From Candidatus Methanoperedens nitratireducens (GTDB lineage: Archaea > Halobacteriota > Methanosarcinia > Methanosarcinales > Methanoperedenaceae): a stretch of 42,577 nucleotides of DNA. Shown piece by piece: positions 8,583 through 16,094 of the stretch. Under the pieces are notes generated by a model, which had not been told where the DNA came from, did not search any database, and was given only the letters and a program-made list of their open reading frames with translations. Location of the stretch: NCBI RefSeq assembly GCF_900196725.1, contig NZ_FZMP01000044.1, forward strand, positions 1 to 42,577. Direction: 5' to 3'. Position numbers and translations under genes: made by a program. Each line of letters starts with the position of its first letter. The stretch's first letter is position 1.

Positions 8583-8744
8583 GGAAAATAGGTCGTGTAC
8601 TCCTATGATTGAAATATTATTGTAATAAGTTACAATAGGAAATTAAGCAGGTTACCCGCTGTGAAAATCTTAGGTCGATAAACTATTGTAACTTTACAAT
8701 AGCATGTTTTCAGTTGTTGAGACACACGACCGGAAAATAAAAGG
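8583..8744 (+). ncRNA. tandem structured element, copy 2 (candidate leader RNA)
   Basis: Second copy, ending 26 bases before the peroxidase ATG. Ends GGTCGTGT (8591-8598) and ACACGACC (8724-8731) pair perfectly. Compared with copy 1, two stem positions change consistently with pairing (U-G to C-G, U-G to U-A). An inner hairpin is kept (8617-8638), another is a perfect 8-base-pair stem (CTATTGTA/TACAATAG, 8683-8702), and block 8652-8683 matches copy 1 at 31 of 32 positions. The 18-base segment 8706-8723 is identical to 8542-8559. Confidence 0.5.
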
Positions 8745-8770
8745 AGCATCAATAGGTGGAGGAATAATCT

Positions 8771-9862
8771 ATGTTAAGTAAAAGAATTTGGATTTATGTA
8801 GCGATTATGCTACTGACCGCAGGAACTGCAGCAGCGCTTACACCGCAAGAGCAACTTGGAAAGAATTTATTCTTTGACACAAACCTGTCAGAGCCGGCAG
8901 GACAGACCTGTGCAAGCTGCCATGACCCGAATACTGCGTTTGCAGAACCAGACAAGAATCTGCCCGTCTCTGAAGGTGTGATACCCGGCAGATTCGGAAC
9001 CCGTAACTCGCCCAGTGCAGCATACGCTGTTTTCAACGGACAGTTCACTTTGAAAAGTGGTATCATGGGCGGTCAGTTCTGGGACGGAAGGGCAGCTAAC
9101 CTTACAGAGCAGGCAAAAGGACCGTTCGTTAACCCGGTAGAGATGAACAATCCTAATAGATCAAGCGTTATAGGAAAGATAAATAATTCTGCCTATGCCG
9201 CACTCTTCGAGCAGATATGCGGTCCAAATGCCTTCGATTCGGCCAATACCAATCGTTCCTACGACTGCATGGCAGGTGCGATAGCAGCGTTCGAGGGGAC
9301 AAGTGAGCTCAACAAGTTCACATCGAAGTTCGATGCTTATCTTAGCGGTACATATACGCTGACTCCAGATGAAGACCGAGGGCGGAGGTTGTTCGGAGGC
9401 AGCGGCAAATGCACCCACTGTCACCCTGATAACGGTAATCCAGTGGTGTTTTCCGACTTTAAGTTCCACAACATCGGCATACCAAAGAACTCAGAGTTCC
9501 CGTTCCCTGCGAATCCGGCAAATTTCCCTGCTGATCCCGGTCTAGGAGGTTTCCTGAACGACCCCAGGCAGAATGGCCAATTCAAAACACCGCACCTGCG
9601 CAATATCAATGTCACAGGGCCTTACATGCATAACGGTGTATTGAAGAACTTGAAGCAGGTCGTGCATTTCTATAATACCAGAGATGTTCTTGGCGTGTGT
9701 TCCAACAGCACGGATCCTGGATTCGGCATTACATGCTGGCCAGCACCTGAGACAATGACGAACCTAGACAGCAGCTTTATGGGCAACCTCGGTCTCACCG
9801 ATACTGAGGAGAACGCAATAGTTGCGTTCATGCAGACCTTTACGGATGGATTTACTCCCTGA
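8771..9862 (+). CDS. exported diheme cytochrome c peroxidase (CcpA/MauG family)
   Basis: Reduces hydrogen peroxide, or carries out a MauG-type oxidation, outside the cytoplasmic membrane. A Sec signal peptide spans about residues 1-22 (MLSKRIWIYVAIMLLTAGTAAA). There are two haem c sites, CASCH near residue 47 and CTHCH near 216, in the two half-domains of this family. Family motifs include LGKNLFFDTNLS, RNSPSAAYAVFN, GGQFWDGRAANL, and FKTPHLRNINVTGPYMHNG near the C terminus. The 363 residues are normal. GGTGGAGG lies about nine bases before the ATG. A copper oxidase gene follows after 26 bases, so the two form an operon. The tandem structured element lies directly upstream. Confidence 0.93.
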   Translation: MLSKRIWIYVAIMLLTAGTAAALTPQEQLGKNLFFDTNLSEPAGQTCASCHDPNTAFAEPDKNLPVSEGVIPGRFGTRNSPSAAYAVFNGQFTLKSGIMGGQFWDGRAANLTEQAKGPFVNPVEMNNPNRSSVIGKINNSAYAALFEQICGPNAFDSANTNRSYDCMAGAIAAFEGTSELNKFTSKFDAYLSGTYTLTPDEDRGRRLFGGSGKCTHCHPDNGNPVVFSDFKFHNIGIPKNSEFPFPANPANFPADPGLGGFLNDPRQNGQFKTPHLRNINVTGPYMHNGVLKNLKQVVHFYNTRDVLGVCSNSTDPGFGITCWPAPETMTNLDSSFMGNLGLTDTEENAIVAFMQTFTDGFTP

Positions 9863-9888
9863 ATCCCTGGCAAAAGGAGGAAAAATAT

Positions 9889-11061
9889 ATGAAAACGAGT
9901 AAATTTGGAATTATGTTAGCAGTAGCTCTGCTGACATTATCTCTGGCAGCATTCAGTATGGTAGGATTGGGAGGCAATACTGCAACTGAAACAACAACAC
10001 ACACCTACTTCATCGCAGCAGATGAGGTGGAGTGGGACTATGCTCCAAGCGGCATAAACCAGATAACAGGCTTGCCTTTTGGTGATGCAGAAAATGTCTT
10101 CGTACAGCAGACGATGAATAGGATCGGCAAGGTATATATCAAGGCTCTGTACCGTGAGTATACAGACGCCACATTCACAAAACTGAAGCCTATACCTGCG
10201 AAATGGAAGCATCTTGGTCTACTTGGACCAGCGATCCAGGCTGAGGTGGGCGACACGATCAAAATAGTGTTCAAGAACAACGCAAGCTTCAATTTCAGCC
10301 TGCATCCGCATGGTGCATTCTACAATAAAGACTCCGAGGGTGCACCATACAACGACAGCACATTCGGTTCGGATAAGGCTGACGATAGCGTACAGCCAGG
10401 TGCTACCGTAACACTGACATGGCAGGTTCCTGAACGTGCAGGTCCAGGACCAAATGATGGTAGCTCCATTATGTGGATATACCATTCGCATGTCGACGAA
10501 TCTGGAGATACAAATGCAGGGCTTGTAGGACCGATGATAATATACAAAGACAATTCAACCACGACTAATCCAAAAGAACCAAATGATATCCAGCCCAAAG
10601 ATGTGGACAAAGAGTTCGTGACCTTGTTCACAGTAATGGACGAGAACCGAGCTCCCTATATAGATCAGAACATCCAGACATTCATTAACCTACAACATAA
10701 CCATACAATGCCTCGTGAACTGTTGAAAGCAGATGATGGGTTCATCGAGAGCAATCTGATGCATTCTATCAACGGTTACGTGTTCGGCAACCTGCCATTA
10801 GACAGCCTGACAATGAGGCAGGGCGAGAGAGTGCGCTGGTATGTATTCGGCATGGGCACAGAGGTAGATCTGCATACGCCGCACTGGCATGGCAATACTG
10901 GTCTGTTTAACGGAATGCGAACCGATGTACTGGACATTCTGCCAGCTAGCATGAAAGTCCTGGATATGGTACCTGATAATCCGGGCATATGGCTGTACCA
11001 CTGCCATGTAAACGACCACATAGATGCTGGCATGCTCGCAAGGTATAATGTCCTGACGTGA
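9889..11061 (+). CDS. exported multicopper oxidase, ceruloplasmin/factor-VIII-like two-cupredoxin type
   Basis: Oxidises a substrate (metal ion or organic) and passes electrons to oxygen or another acceptor at a type 1/type 2-3 copper centre. An N-terminal signal or anchor (about residues 5-30) directs export. All four copper-ligand motifs are present: LHPHG, YHSH, HTPHWHG and the C-terminal HCHVNDHIDAGM with the type 1 Met. Spacing and wording (IPAKWKHLGLLGPAIQAEVGDTIKIVFKN) resemble the ceruloplasmin/hephaestin branch rather than CotA. The 390 residues imply two cupredoxin domains, compatible with a multimeric enzyme. AAGGAGG precedes the ATG. It is cotranscribed with the peroxidase and followed by a hairpin. 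The physiological substrate is unknown. Confidence 0.92.
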   Translation: MKTSKFGIMLAVALLTLSLAAFSMVGLGGNTATETTTHTYFIAADEVEWDYAPSGINQITGLPFGDAENVFVQQTMNRIGKVYIKALYREYTDATFTKLKPIPAKWKHLGLLGPAIQAEVGDTIKIVFKNNASFNFSLHPHGAFYNKDSEGAPYNDSTFGSDKADDSVQPGATVTLTWQVPERAGPGPNDGSSIMWIYHSHVDESGDTNAGLVGPMIIYKDNSTTTNPKEPNDIQPKDVDKEFVTLFTVMDENRAPYIDQNIQTFINLQHNHTMPRELLKADDGFIESNLMHSINGYVFGNLPLDSLTMRQGERVRWYVFGMGTEVDLHTPHWHGNTGLFNGMRTDVLDILPASMKVLDMVPDNPGIWLYHCHVNDHIDAGMLARYNVLT

Positions 11062-11073
11062 GTCGAAAACAAA

Positions 11074-11104
11074 AGCTGCACCAGGATTGCAATCCTGTGC
11101 AGCT
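11074..11104 (+). terminator. hairpin after the peroxidase/copper oxidase pair
   Basis: An inverted repeat of about 15 base pairs with one bulged C (arms AGCTGCAC...GGATTG and CAATCC...GTGCAGCT) lies 13 bases after the oxidase stop. It has no long T run; it could terminate transcription or protect the mRNA 3' end. Confidence 0.55.
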
Positions 11105-11150
11105 TATTAAAATGGGGTCAAGGGGTGAGCAATACCCTACTCTTCAGAGT

Positions 11151-11208
11151 TAATGGCATTAAGTTAGCTTCTGGGATCAGTAATTTTCGCCTTAACTTAA
11201 TGCCATTA
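11151..11208. repeat. perfect 16-base inverted repeat with 26-base loop
   Basis: TAATGGCATTAAGTTA (11151-11166) is exactly complementary to 11193-11208. GGGGTCAA occurs as a direct repeat on either side (near 11114 and 11219). It lies in the 245-base gap before the Tat multicopper oxidase and could be a regulatory hairpin, an operator pair or a miniature transposon remnant. Confidence 0.6.
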
Positions 11209-11318
11209 TTCTTAATAGGGGGTCAACCATTGGCAAAAAAAACCAAAGTAAAATATAAAGATCAAATATGGACATAAAAAACAAAAGTAAATAAATTAAA
11301 AGAAAGGTGGAAAAAAAT

Positions 11319-12752
11319 ATGAAAACAAAACAACAAAGAATCGAAAATGAACAAAAAGGCATAATGGATTCGATTACGAGAAGGGATTTTCTCAAAGTTT
11401 CTGGAGCAGTAACATTGGTAGCATTAGGCGGTGGGCAGCTACTCAACATTCCTGAAGTCGTTGCCGCCAGGCCTGGCCCAACCACCCGTAACTCGCTATA
11501 TATTCCTCCCATCGTCTCACCAAGCGGATTAACTCTGACGGAGGCGCCTGCCACGGTGAACGTAGGTGGAGGAACAATGGCGTCGGTATGGGCATACAAT
11601 AACTCACTACCAGGCCCAACTATCATAGCATCTCAGGGTTCGACAGCTAGCATCAATCTGGTAAATGGTTTGTCACAAGAGACAATTACACACTGGCATG
11701 GCATGATTGTTGACGGGTTAAATGATGGCCATCCAAAGTATGCAATTCCTCCTGGCGGTACGAAGAACTATAACTTCGCTATCAACCAGAGGGCAGCATT
11801 GAACTGGTACCATCCTCATACCCACATGCTCACAAATGAACAGGTGGCTATGGGACTTGCTGGCGCCTTCATTGTAACTGATAATGAAGAAAGTGCTCTC
11901 GGCCTTCCTTCGGGTAATTATCAGGTTCCGCTCGTGGTGAGGGATGCCAGCTTCGACGCAGCGTATAATATGGTGTACAGATCGGGGGGAGGCGACACAC
12001 CAATGGTCAATGGCACTCTCAACCCGTATCTAGAAGTAGACACTGCTCGATATCGTTTCCGAGTACTCAGCGGTGCGCAGAATAGGATCTTCGGATTGGC
12101 ATTGAGTAATGGTGCTCCATTCACGCTCATAGGCAACGATGGTGGATTGTTAGAGACTTCTGTTCCTGGGCTAACGCAGATAGATTTGGCTCCAGCCGAA
12201 CGAGCTGACATAATCATAGACTTTCGTGGACTACCAGTGGGTAGTAGCATCATGCTGAAGGATCTCCGCACAGGCTGGGACCTGCTGGAGTTCAGGGTTA
12301 CACGGACGGTCACTGATACTGGAACGACTCCCACGGCACTGTCGACAATCACAAAGCTGTCAAACCCGGTAAGGACACGAGTCTTCAATTTTGAGGGCAT
12401 GTCAAGGATCAACGGCCAAGTATACGACATCAATCGGATAGATTTCCAGGTACCATTTGGCGAAACTGAACTCTGGCGTTTCACAACGAAAGGTGCCGCA
12501 CCACACCCCGTGCATATACATGGAGCATCCTTCCAAATACAGTCACGGACAGGTGGTCGTGGTCAGCTCTTCCCGTGGGAGCAGGGATGGAAAGATACAG
12601 TCCTGCTTGATGATGGCGAAACCGTAGAGATCCTGATCCGCTTCGACCAATTCAGGAGCGTAGGCGGCGATGGCAAAGGCCTCTACTTAATCCACTGCCA
12701 CAGGCTGGAACACGAGGATAACGGTATGATATCCAATTTCGAAGTCGTCTAA
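11319..12752 (+). CDS. Tat-exported multicopper oxidase (CotA/FtsP/bilirubin-oxidase-like, three cupredoxin domains)
   Basis: Copper-dependent oxidase exported folded. The twin-arginine signal TRRDFLKVSGAVTLVALGGG is clear near residues 20-40. All copper motifs are intact: THWHG, WYHPHTH, HPVHIHG and HCHRLEHEDNGM. At about 478 residues it matches three-domain laccase-like enzymes. The frame also opens at a GTG at 11307, but that lies inside the GGTGG Shine-Dalgarno; the ATG at 11319 has correct spacing and is preferred (an ATG at 11364 is a further option). It follows the shorter copper oxidase after a hairpin and a 16-base inverted repeat, so it probably has its own promoter. The substrate (metals, phenols, cuprous ion) is unknown. 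Confidence 0.92.
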   Translation: MKTKQQRIENEQKGIMDSITRRDFLKVSGAVTLVALGGGQLLNIPEVVAARPGPTTRNSLYIPPIVSPSGLTLTEAPATVNVGGGTMASVWAYNNSLPGPTIIASQGSTASINLVNGLSQETITHWHGMIVDGLNDGHPKYAIPPGGTKNYNFAINQRAALNWYHPHTHMLTNEQVAMGLAGAFIVTDNEESALGLPSGNYQVPLVVRDASFDAAYNMVYRSGGGDTPMVNGTLNPYLEVDTARYRFRVLSGAQNRIFGLALSNGAPFTLIGNDGGLLETSVPGLTQIDLAPAERADIIIDFRGLPVGSSIMLKDLRTGWDLLEFRVTRTVTDTGTTPTALSTITKLSNPVRTRVFNFEGMSRINGQVYDINRIDFQVPFGETELWRFTTKGAAPHPVHIHGASFQIQSRTGGRGQLFPWEQGWKDTVLLDDGETVEILIRFDQFRSVGGDGKGLYLIHCHRLEHEDNGMISNFEVV

Positions 12753-12931
12753 AGGCATAGTCAATGAGTTGCGAGGTCTAACAATTATTATACATAAAAA
12801 TGAGAAAGGGATTATTCTAACTTCATGCAGGAAGCAATTTCAAAAGTTTAATATTTTCTGGATGGGGCTCACTCACTACACAAGGTTTATTAATTCCCAG
12901 ACCAAAACTCTGCTTGGGGAGGTGATTAACT

Positions 12932-13084
12932 TTGACTAAGGAAATAAACTGTAAGAAATGTAGCTTTATGATCAGAAGCGAGAATGAAGATGAGCTAGTC
13001 TCGTTCGTACAGAAGCACAACAAAAATATGCACAACTGGGAGACATCAAAAGAAGAACTGCTCAGAGCTGCAAAAGAAGTGTAG
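12932..13084 (+). CDS. small DUF1059-type protein
   Basis: A 50-residue protein with a TTG start, preceded by GGGGAGG about nine bases upstream. It reads MTKEINCKKCSFMIRSENED and ends LLRAAKEV. The pair CKKC, a following aromatic residue, and two spaced histidines (HNKNMHNW) match the short DUF1059 family, presumed to bind zinc. Function is unknown. It stands alone between the copper oxidase and a debris region, with an AT-rich TTTATTAA upstream that could be its promoter. Confidence 0.7.
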   Translation: MTKEINCKKCSFMIRSENEDELVSFVQKHNKNMHNWETSKEELLRAAKEV

Positions 13085-13097
13085 ACCAATCCGGAAT

Positions 13098-13400
13098 GTG
13101 TTCGTCATCAGGGGTGCCCGGGGCGTTTATAAGGCGCACAAGCCCGGCAGAGCCAGCCTGACCGCGGTTGGCGACCCCCTGTGCCGGAGAGTGAAGCCGT
13201 CATGCGCTGCTCCGTCGCGCCTGTTCAATCTGAATGTGGTCGTTGCCGGCGGGACAGCAACACCTGAAGCACCCGCTTTTGAAGCGATACTGCCATCCCG
13301 ACTTTGCTGGTGTCACTACGGGTCGGAAGAAGGTGAAGACTGTATAAAAACTGCTATTTTCCAGCATTTCATACCTTAAACGGTGACAAATGAAAGCTGA
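13098..13400 (+). other. GC-rich patch, probable gene or element remnant
   Basis: Bases 13115-13340 are markedly richer in G and C than the surrounding DNA. All three plus frames hold short open stretches (for example 93 codons from 13098, and a 37-codon frame ending HPDFAGVTTGRKKVKTV), none with a ribosome binding site or recognisable family. Overlapping partial frames of this kind suggest the eroded end of a gene or insertion sequence. Confidence 0.3.
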
Positions 13401-13465
13401 TTTTGGTAAACAATTTGGGTATAATACTGGGAAAAACATTTAGATAACCATATCAATTTGAAATT

Positions 13466-13654
13466 ATGAAAAAAACGGGTCTTTATCTCACCGCTTCTAT
13501 TGCATCGGTAACTTATTTTATTATAGCCGTTATTCTAAAATATTCTCCACATAATAATATTCTGGATTTGAAAAATGCTTTAATAGGCGCTGTTATTTTC
13601 TGGATAGTTTTTTTTCTGCTGCATCCATTCCTTAATAAACGAGTTAAATGTTGA
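13466..13654 (+). CDS. small two-helix membrane protein
   Basis: 62 residues with two hydrophobic segments (about residues 6-24 and 38-54) joined by a polar loop (KYSPHNNILDLKN) and a basic C terminus (LNKRVKC). No family recognised. No strong Shine-Dalgarno is present, but the composition and helix pattern look like a real small membrane protein. It lies upstream of another orphan membrane protein. Confidence 0.5.
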   Translation: MKKTGLYLTASIASVTYFIIAVILKYSPHNNILDLKNALIGAVIFWIVFFLLHPFLNKRVKC

Positions 13655-13766
13655 TATGATACGGTCAACTTCTTGTAAGGTTGAATAGAACCTTTTACCA
13701 GACCCAGCCCAATCCTGCAACACTGTTACGAAATCGTTATAAATAAATAAAACATAACCATGTTTC

Positions 13767-14162
13767 ATGGATAGGCTGTTAGGAAGTATAATTGATGATT
13801 ATACCCTATACAGAATTATTCAATCAATTATTACAATACTTATCCTGGTAGCGGTTTATCTTAGTATACAAATAACGCTTGCGTTGAAATTCACAAAAAA
13901 GAGCGTAACTGATTCAAATAGTGCAATTCCACAAAGAAAAAGTTTCAACAGAAATACTATATATATATTAGTTGCAGGTTTTTTTATGTTTCTCCATGAA
14001 TTTCTTGAAGGGTTTGAGAAAGATGTGGCGGATTATACAACCTATGAATTTTTTGAGCTTATTGCACTTTCAGGATTAGTATTGTTTTTGTATGATTGGC
14101 ATAAAACATTGAAGAAATTAAAGAAAAGTGATTTTGAAGTGGTCCTGTCAAGGCTACCTTGA
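13767..14162 (+). CDS. hypothetical membrane protein, three predicted helices
   Basis: 131 residues. Hydrophobic segments lie at about 17-38, 64-80 and 93-110. A histidine-glutamate rich stretch (FLHEFLEGFEKDVADYTTYEFFEL) lies between helices two and three. A TATA-like TTATAAATA about 28 bases before the ATG, with no Shine-Dalgarno, suggests a leaderless or near-leaderless transcript. I do not recognise the family; the layout is that of small archaeal membrane proteins of unknown role. Confidence 0.65.
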   Translation: MDRLLGSIIDDYTLYRIIQSIITILILVAVYLSIQITLALKFTKKSVTDSNSAIPQRKSFNRNTIYILVAGFFMFLHEFLEGFEKDVADYTTYEFFELIALSGLVLFLYDWHKTLKKLKKSDFEVVLSRLP

Positions 14163-14298
14163 GAGCCTTTTCATTTTACTGAACCGACTGCTGCTAAACT
14201 CAGGCATGCTTACTAGAAATTTAAAATGTCCACTGCTCAAAACCCAAATGCTTTACTGTCTGATAACCTGTTCTCCCAAACCCGGCTCTAAAGTATAG

Positions 14299-14306
14299 TT
14301 TATATA
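14299..14306 (+). promoter_or_regulatory. TATA box of the M50 protease gene
   Basis: TTTATATA lies about 23-30 bases before the ATG at 14329, which has no Shine-Dalgarno. This suggests a leaderless or very short-leader transcript. Confidence 0.55.
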
Positions 14307-14328
14307 TGCTCAAATTAATTTAAGGCAC

Positions 14329-14943
14329 ATGAGCAGAACCAGCTTACGAGAGATAGTACATCTTGTAGCCTCTTTACTCGTGCTGACAATAGCGTTCACA
14401 TACCCGAACCTGATCCCTCAGGCGCTGTTGGCAGCGGCTTTTGGCGTGGGAACTGGTTTTCTTCTCCATGAGCTGGCTCATAAATTTACGGCTCAGAGAT
14501 ACGGTTATGCCGCGGATTATGAAGCAAGTCCAATGGGGCTTATGATGGCGCTTGGTCTTTCATTAGCAACAAACGGGGGTTTCGTATTCGCAGCACCAGG
14601 CGCGGTGATGATTCGTGGTAAAAGGGTCTATTACAACCCTCTTGAAGACCGCTACCGGGATTCCCATCAAGCCACAAAGGAGCTTGCGTATATTTCTGCC
14701 TCCGGCGCGGTCGTGAACCTGGTACTTGCCATATTATTTTTAATAGCTACATTTTTCGTTGCGCCTCGTAGCTTTGCAAGTATGGTCTTAATAAGAAGCG
14801 CCTTTATCAATGTGTTCCTTGGGGTGTTCAACATGATACCTTTCGGTCCGCTTGATGGTGCAAAAGTCTGGCAGTACAACCGTTCATTATGGCTGATGGT
14901 AATGATCCCGTCTATACTACTGTTCATACTTTTTATCGCATAA
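14329..14943 (+). CDS. membrane zinc metalloprotease, M50/site-2-protease type
   Basis: An intramembrane protease homologue of 204 residues. The first metal motif HELAHK is embedded in a hydrophobic helix near residue 48, and the second motif FGPLDGAKVW near residue 178 supplies the third (Asp) ligand. At least five hydrophobic segments are visible and no PDZ or CBS domain is attached, as in minimal archaeal S2P homologues. It would cleave membrane-bound regulators or other membrane proteins; the target is unknown. It precedes the SdhB gene by 63 bases, but a separate TATA box near 14961 indicates a new transcript begins there. Confidence 0.9.
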   Translation: MSRTSLREIVHLVASLLVLTIAFTYPNLIPQALLAAAFGVGTGFLLHELAHKFTAQRYGYAADYEASPMGLMMALGLSLATNGGFVFAAPGAVMIRGKRVYYNPLEDRYRDSHQATKELAYISASGAVVNLVLAILFLIATFFVAPRSFASMVLIRSAFINVFLGVFNMIPFGPLDGAKVWQYNRSLWLMVMIPSILLFILFIA

Positions 14944-14960
14944 TCCTGCACTACCATGTG

Positions 14961-14970
14961 CTTTATATAA
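14961..14970 (+). promoter_or_regulatory. TATA box of the sdhB operon
   Basis: CTTTATATAA lies 37-46 bases before the sdhB ATG, giving a predicted leader of roughly 10-20 bases. Confidence 0.5.
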
Positions 14971-15006
14971 CCAGAAAAAGAAACTATACAGGTAACGGGT
15001 TAGATA

Positions 15007-15765
15007 ATGAAGTTCAAGATTAGAAGGTTTGACGGGAAAAAAATATGGTACGATACTTTCGAAGTAAAGGTCAGGCCCCGGATGTCAGTGCTTGACGGGC
15101 TTTTCCAGATACAGGATGAGCTGGATAGCTCTCTTGCTTTCAGGTATTCCTGCCGCGGAGGGGTATGCGGCTCAAGCTCCATGCTCATAAACAAGAAGCA
15201 CAGGCTTGCATGCCGCACGCAGGTAGCTGAGATAGCAAACGAACAGGTTATAAGCCCGGCTGCGTACGGTCCTATCGTAAGACCTCTTGTAAAAACAGGA
15301 GATTACATCCTTGTAGAGCCGCTCCCGAACCTTCCTGTAATTAAAGACCTGATAGTAGACCTCAAGCCTTTCTTCGAACATTATGAGTATATCCGGCCGT
15401 GGTTTGAAGACAATAATACAAGGCCTCTGGAAGAAACGCCGATGTCGCAAACAGAAATTAAAAAAGTAGACAGGTATGCTGCCTGTATCCTGTGCGGCAT
15501 GTGCTATAGCTCATGTCCTGTCGCATCAAGGGACAGGGAATATCTTGGACCTGCAGCGCTTGCAAAAGCCTGGCGTTTTTACGCTGACACACGGAACAAG
15601 AACGTCGGAGATATCCTAAAAAGGGTAGACCTGAAGAGGGGCGTATGGGCGTGCGATGAGGTCTACCGCTGCGTCGAAGTGTGCCCCAAACAGGTACCTC
15701 CGACCAATGCAATCACGCATTTCATGAGACGCATCATGATGCATAGACTGAAAATAATAAGGTAA
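15007..15765 (+). CDS. sdhB: succinate dehydrogenase/fumarate reductase iron-sulfur subunit
   Basis: Electron-transfer subunit of complex II type enzymes, moving electrons between the flavin and the quinone site. The 252 residues show the N-terminal plant-type [2Fe-2S] motif (YSCRGGVCGSSSM...RLAC) and the C-terminal bacterial-ferredoxin part with CILCGMCYSSCP for [4Fe-4S] and CDEVYRCVEVCPKQV for [3Fe-4S]. Length is standard and there is no HdrB-like extension, so it is not a TfrB fusion. It starts a three-gene operon with a small membrane anchor and a disulfide oxidoreductase. No flavoprotein SdhA gene is adjacent. Confidence 0.93.
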   Translation: MKFKIRRFDGKKIWYDTFEVKVRPRMSVLDGLFQIQDELDSSLAFRYSCRGGVCGSSSMLINKKHRLACRTQVAEIANEQVISPAAYGPIVRPLVKTGDYILVEPLPNLPVIKDLIVDLKPFFEHYEYIRPWFEDNNTRPLEETPMSQTEIKKVDRYAACILCGMCYSSCPVASRDREYLGPAALAKAWRFYADTRNKNVGDILKRVDLKRGVWACDEVYRCVEVCPKQVPPTNAITHFMRRIMMHRLKIIR

Positions 15766-15767
15766 CC

Positions 15768-16091
15768 ATGGAGAAAGAAAGGGCATACGGAACCGGGATG
15801 TGGGCATGGCTGCTTCAGCGTATCACAGGGTTCCTGCTGGTGATATATCTGTTCATGCACGTCGCATGGGTTCACGGGATAAACACGCCATTTAATTTTT
15901 TATTTGTCCCGACAGCTACAGCGTTCTTTATCCTGCTTCTACTCGCCGTCCCTCATGCGCTGAACGGTTTCCGTGTTTTCACTCTGGACTTCGGGATAAA
16001 AGAAAGAGCGCAGAAAATATTGTTCTGGGTGCTTATGCTCATCGGGGTTCTGGTGATTATCCTGTCTTACAGGTCAAGATTTGGAGGGTAA
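15768..16091 (+). CDS. sdhC: succinate dehydrogenase membrane anchor / cytochrome b subunit (SdhC/D family)
   Basis: 107 residues with three transmembrane helices, typical of one SDH anchor chain. The conserved WLLQRITGFLLVIYLFMHV start of helix one and histidines in MHVAWVHG and PHALNGFR are the haem b and quinone-site elements of the family. It begins 2 bases after sdhB. Only one anchor subunit is visible, whereas most complex II enzymes of this class have two; it may work as a homodimer or pair with a product encoded elsewhere. Confidence 0.85.
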   Translation: MEKERAYGTGMWAWLLQRITGFLLVIYLFMHVAWVHGINTPFNFLFVPTATAFFILLLLAVPHALNGFRVFTLDFGIKERAQKILFWVLMLIGVLVIILSYRSRFGG

Positions 16092-16094
16092 ATA

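Noticed and set aside
13098-13379. 93-codon plus-strand frame
   Set aside because: No ribosome binding site or family; all frames in this GC-rich patch are partly open, so it was described as debris rather than a gene.
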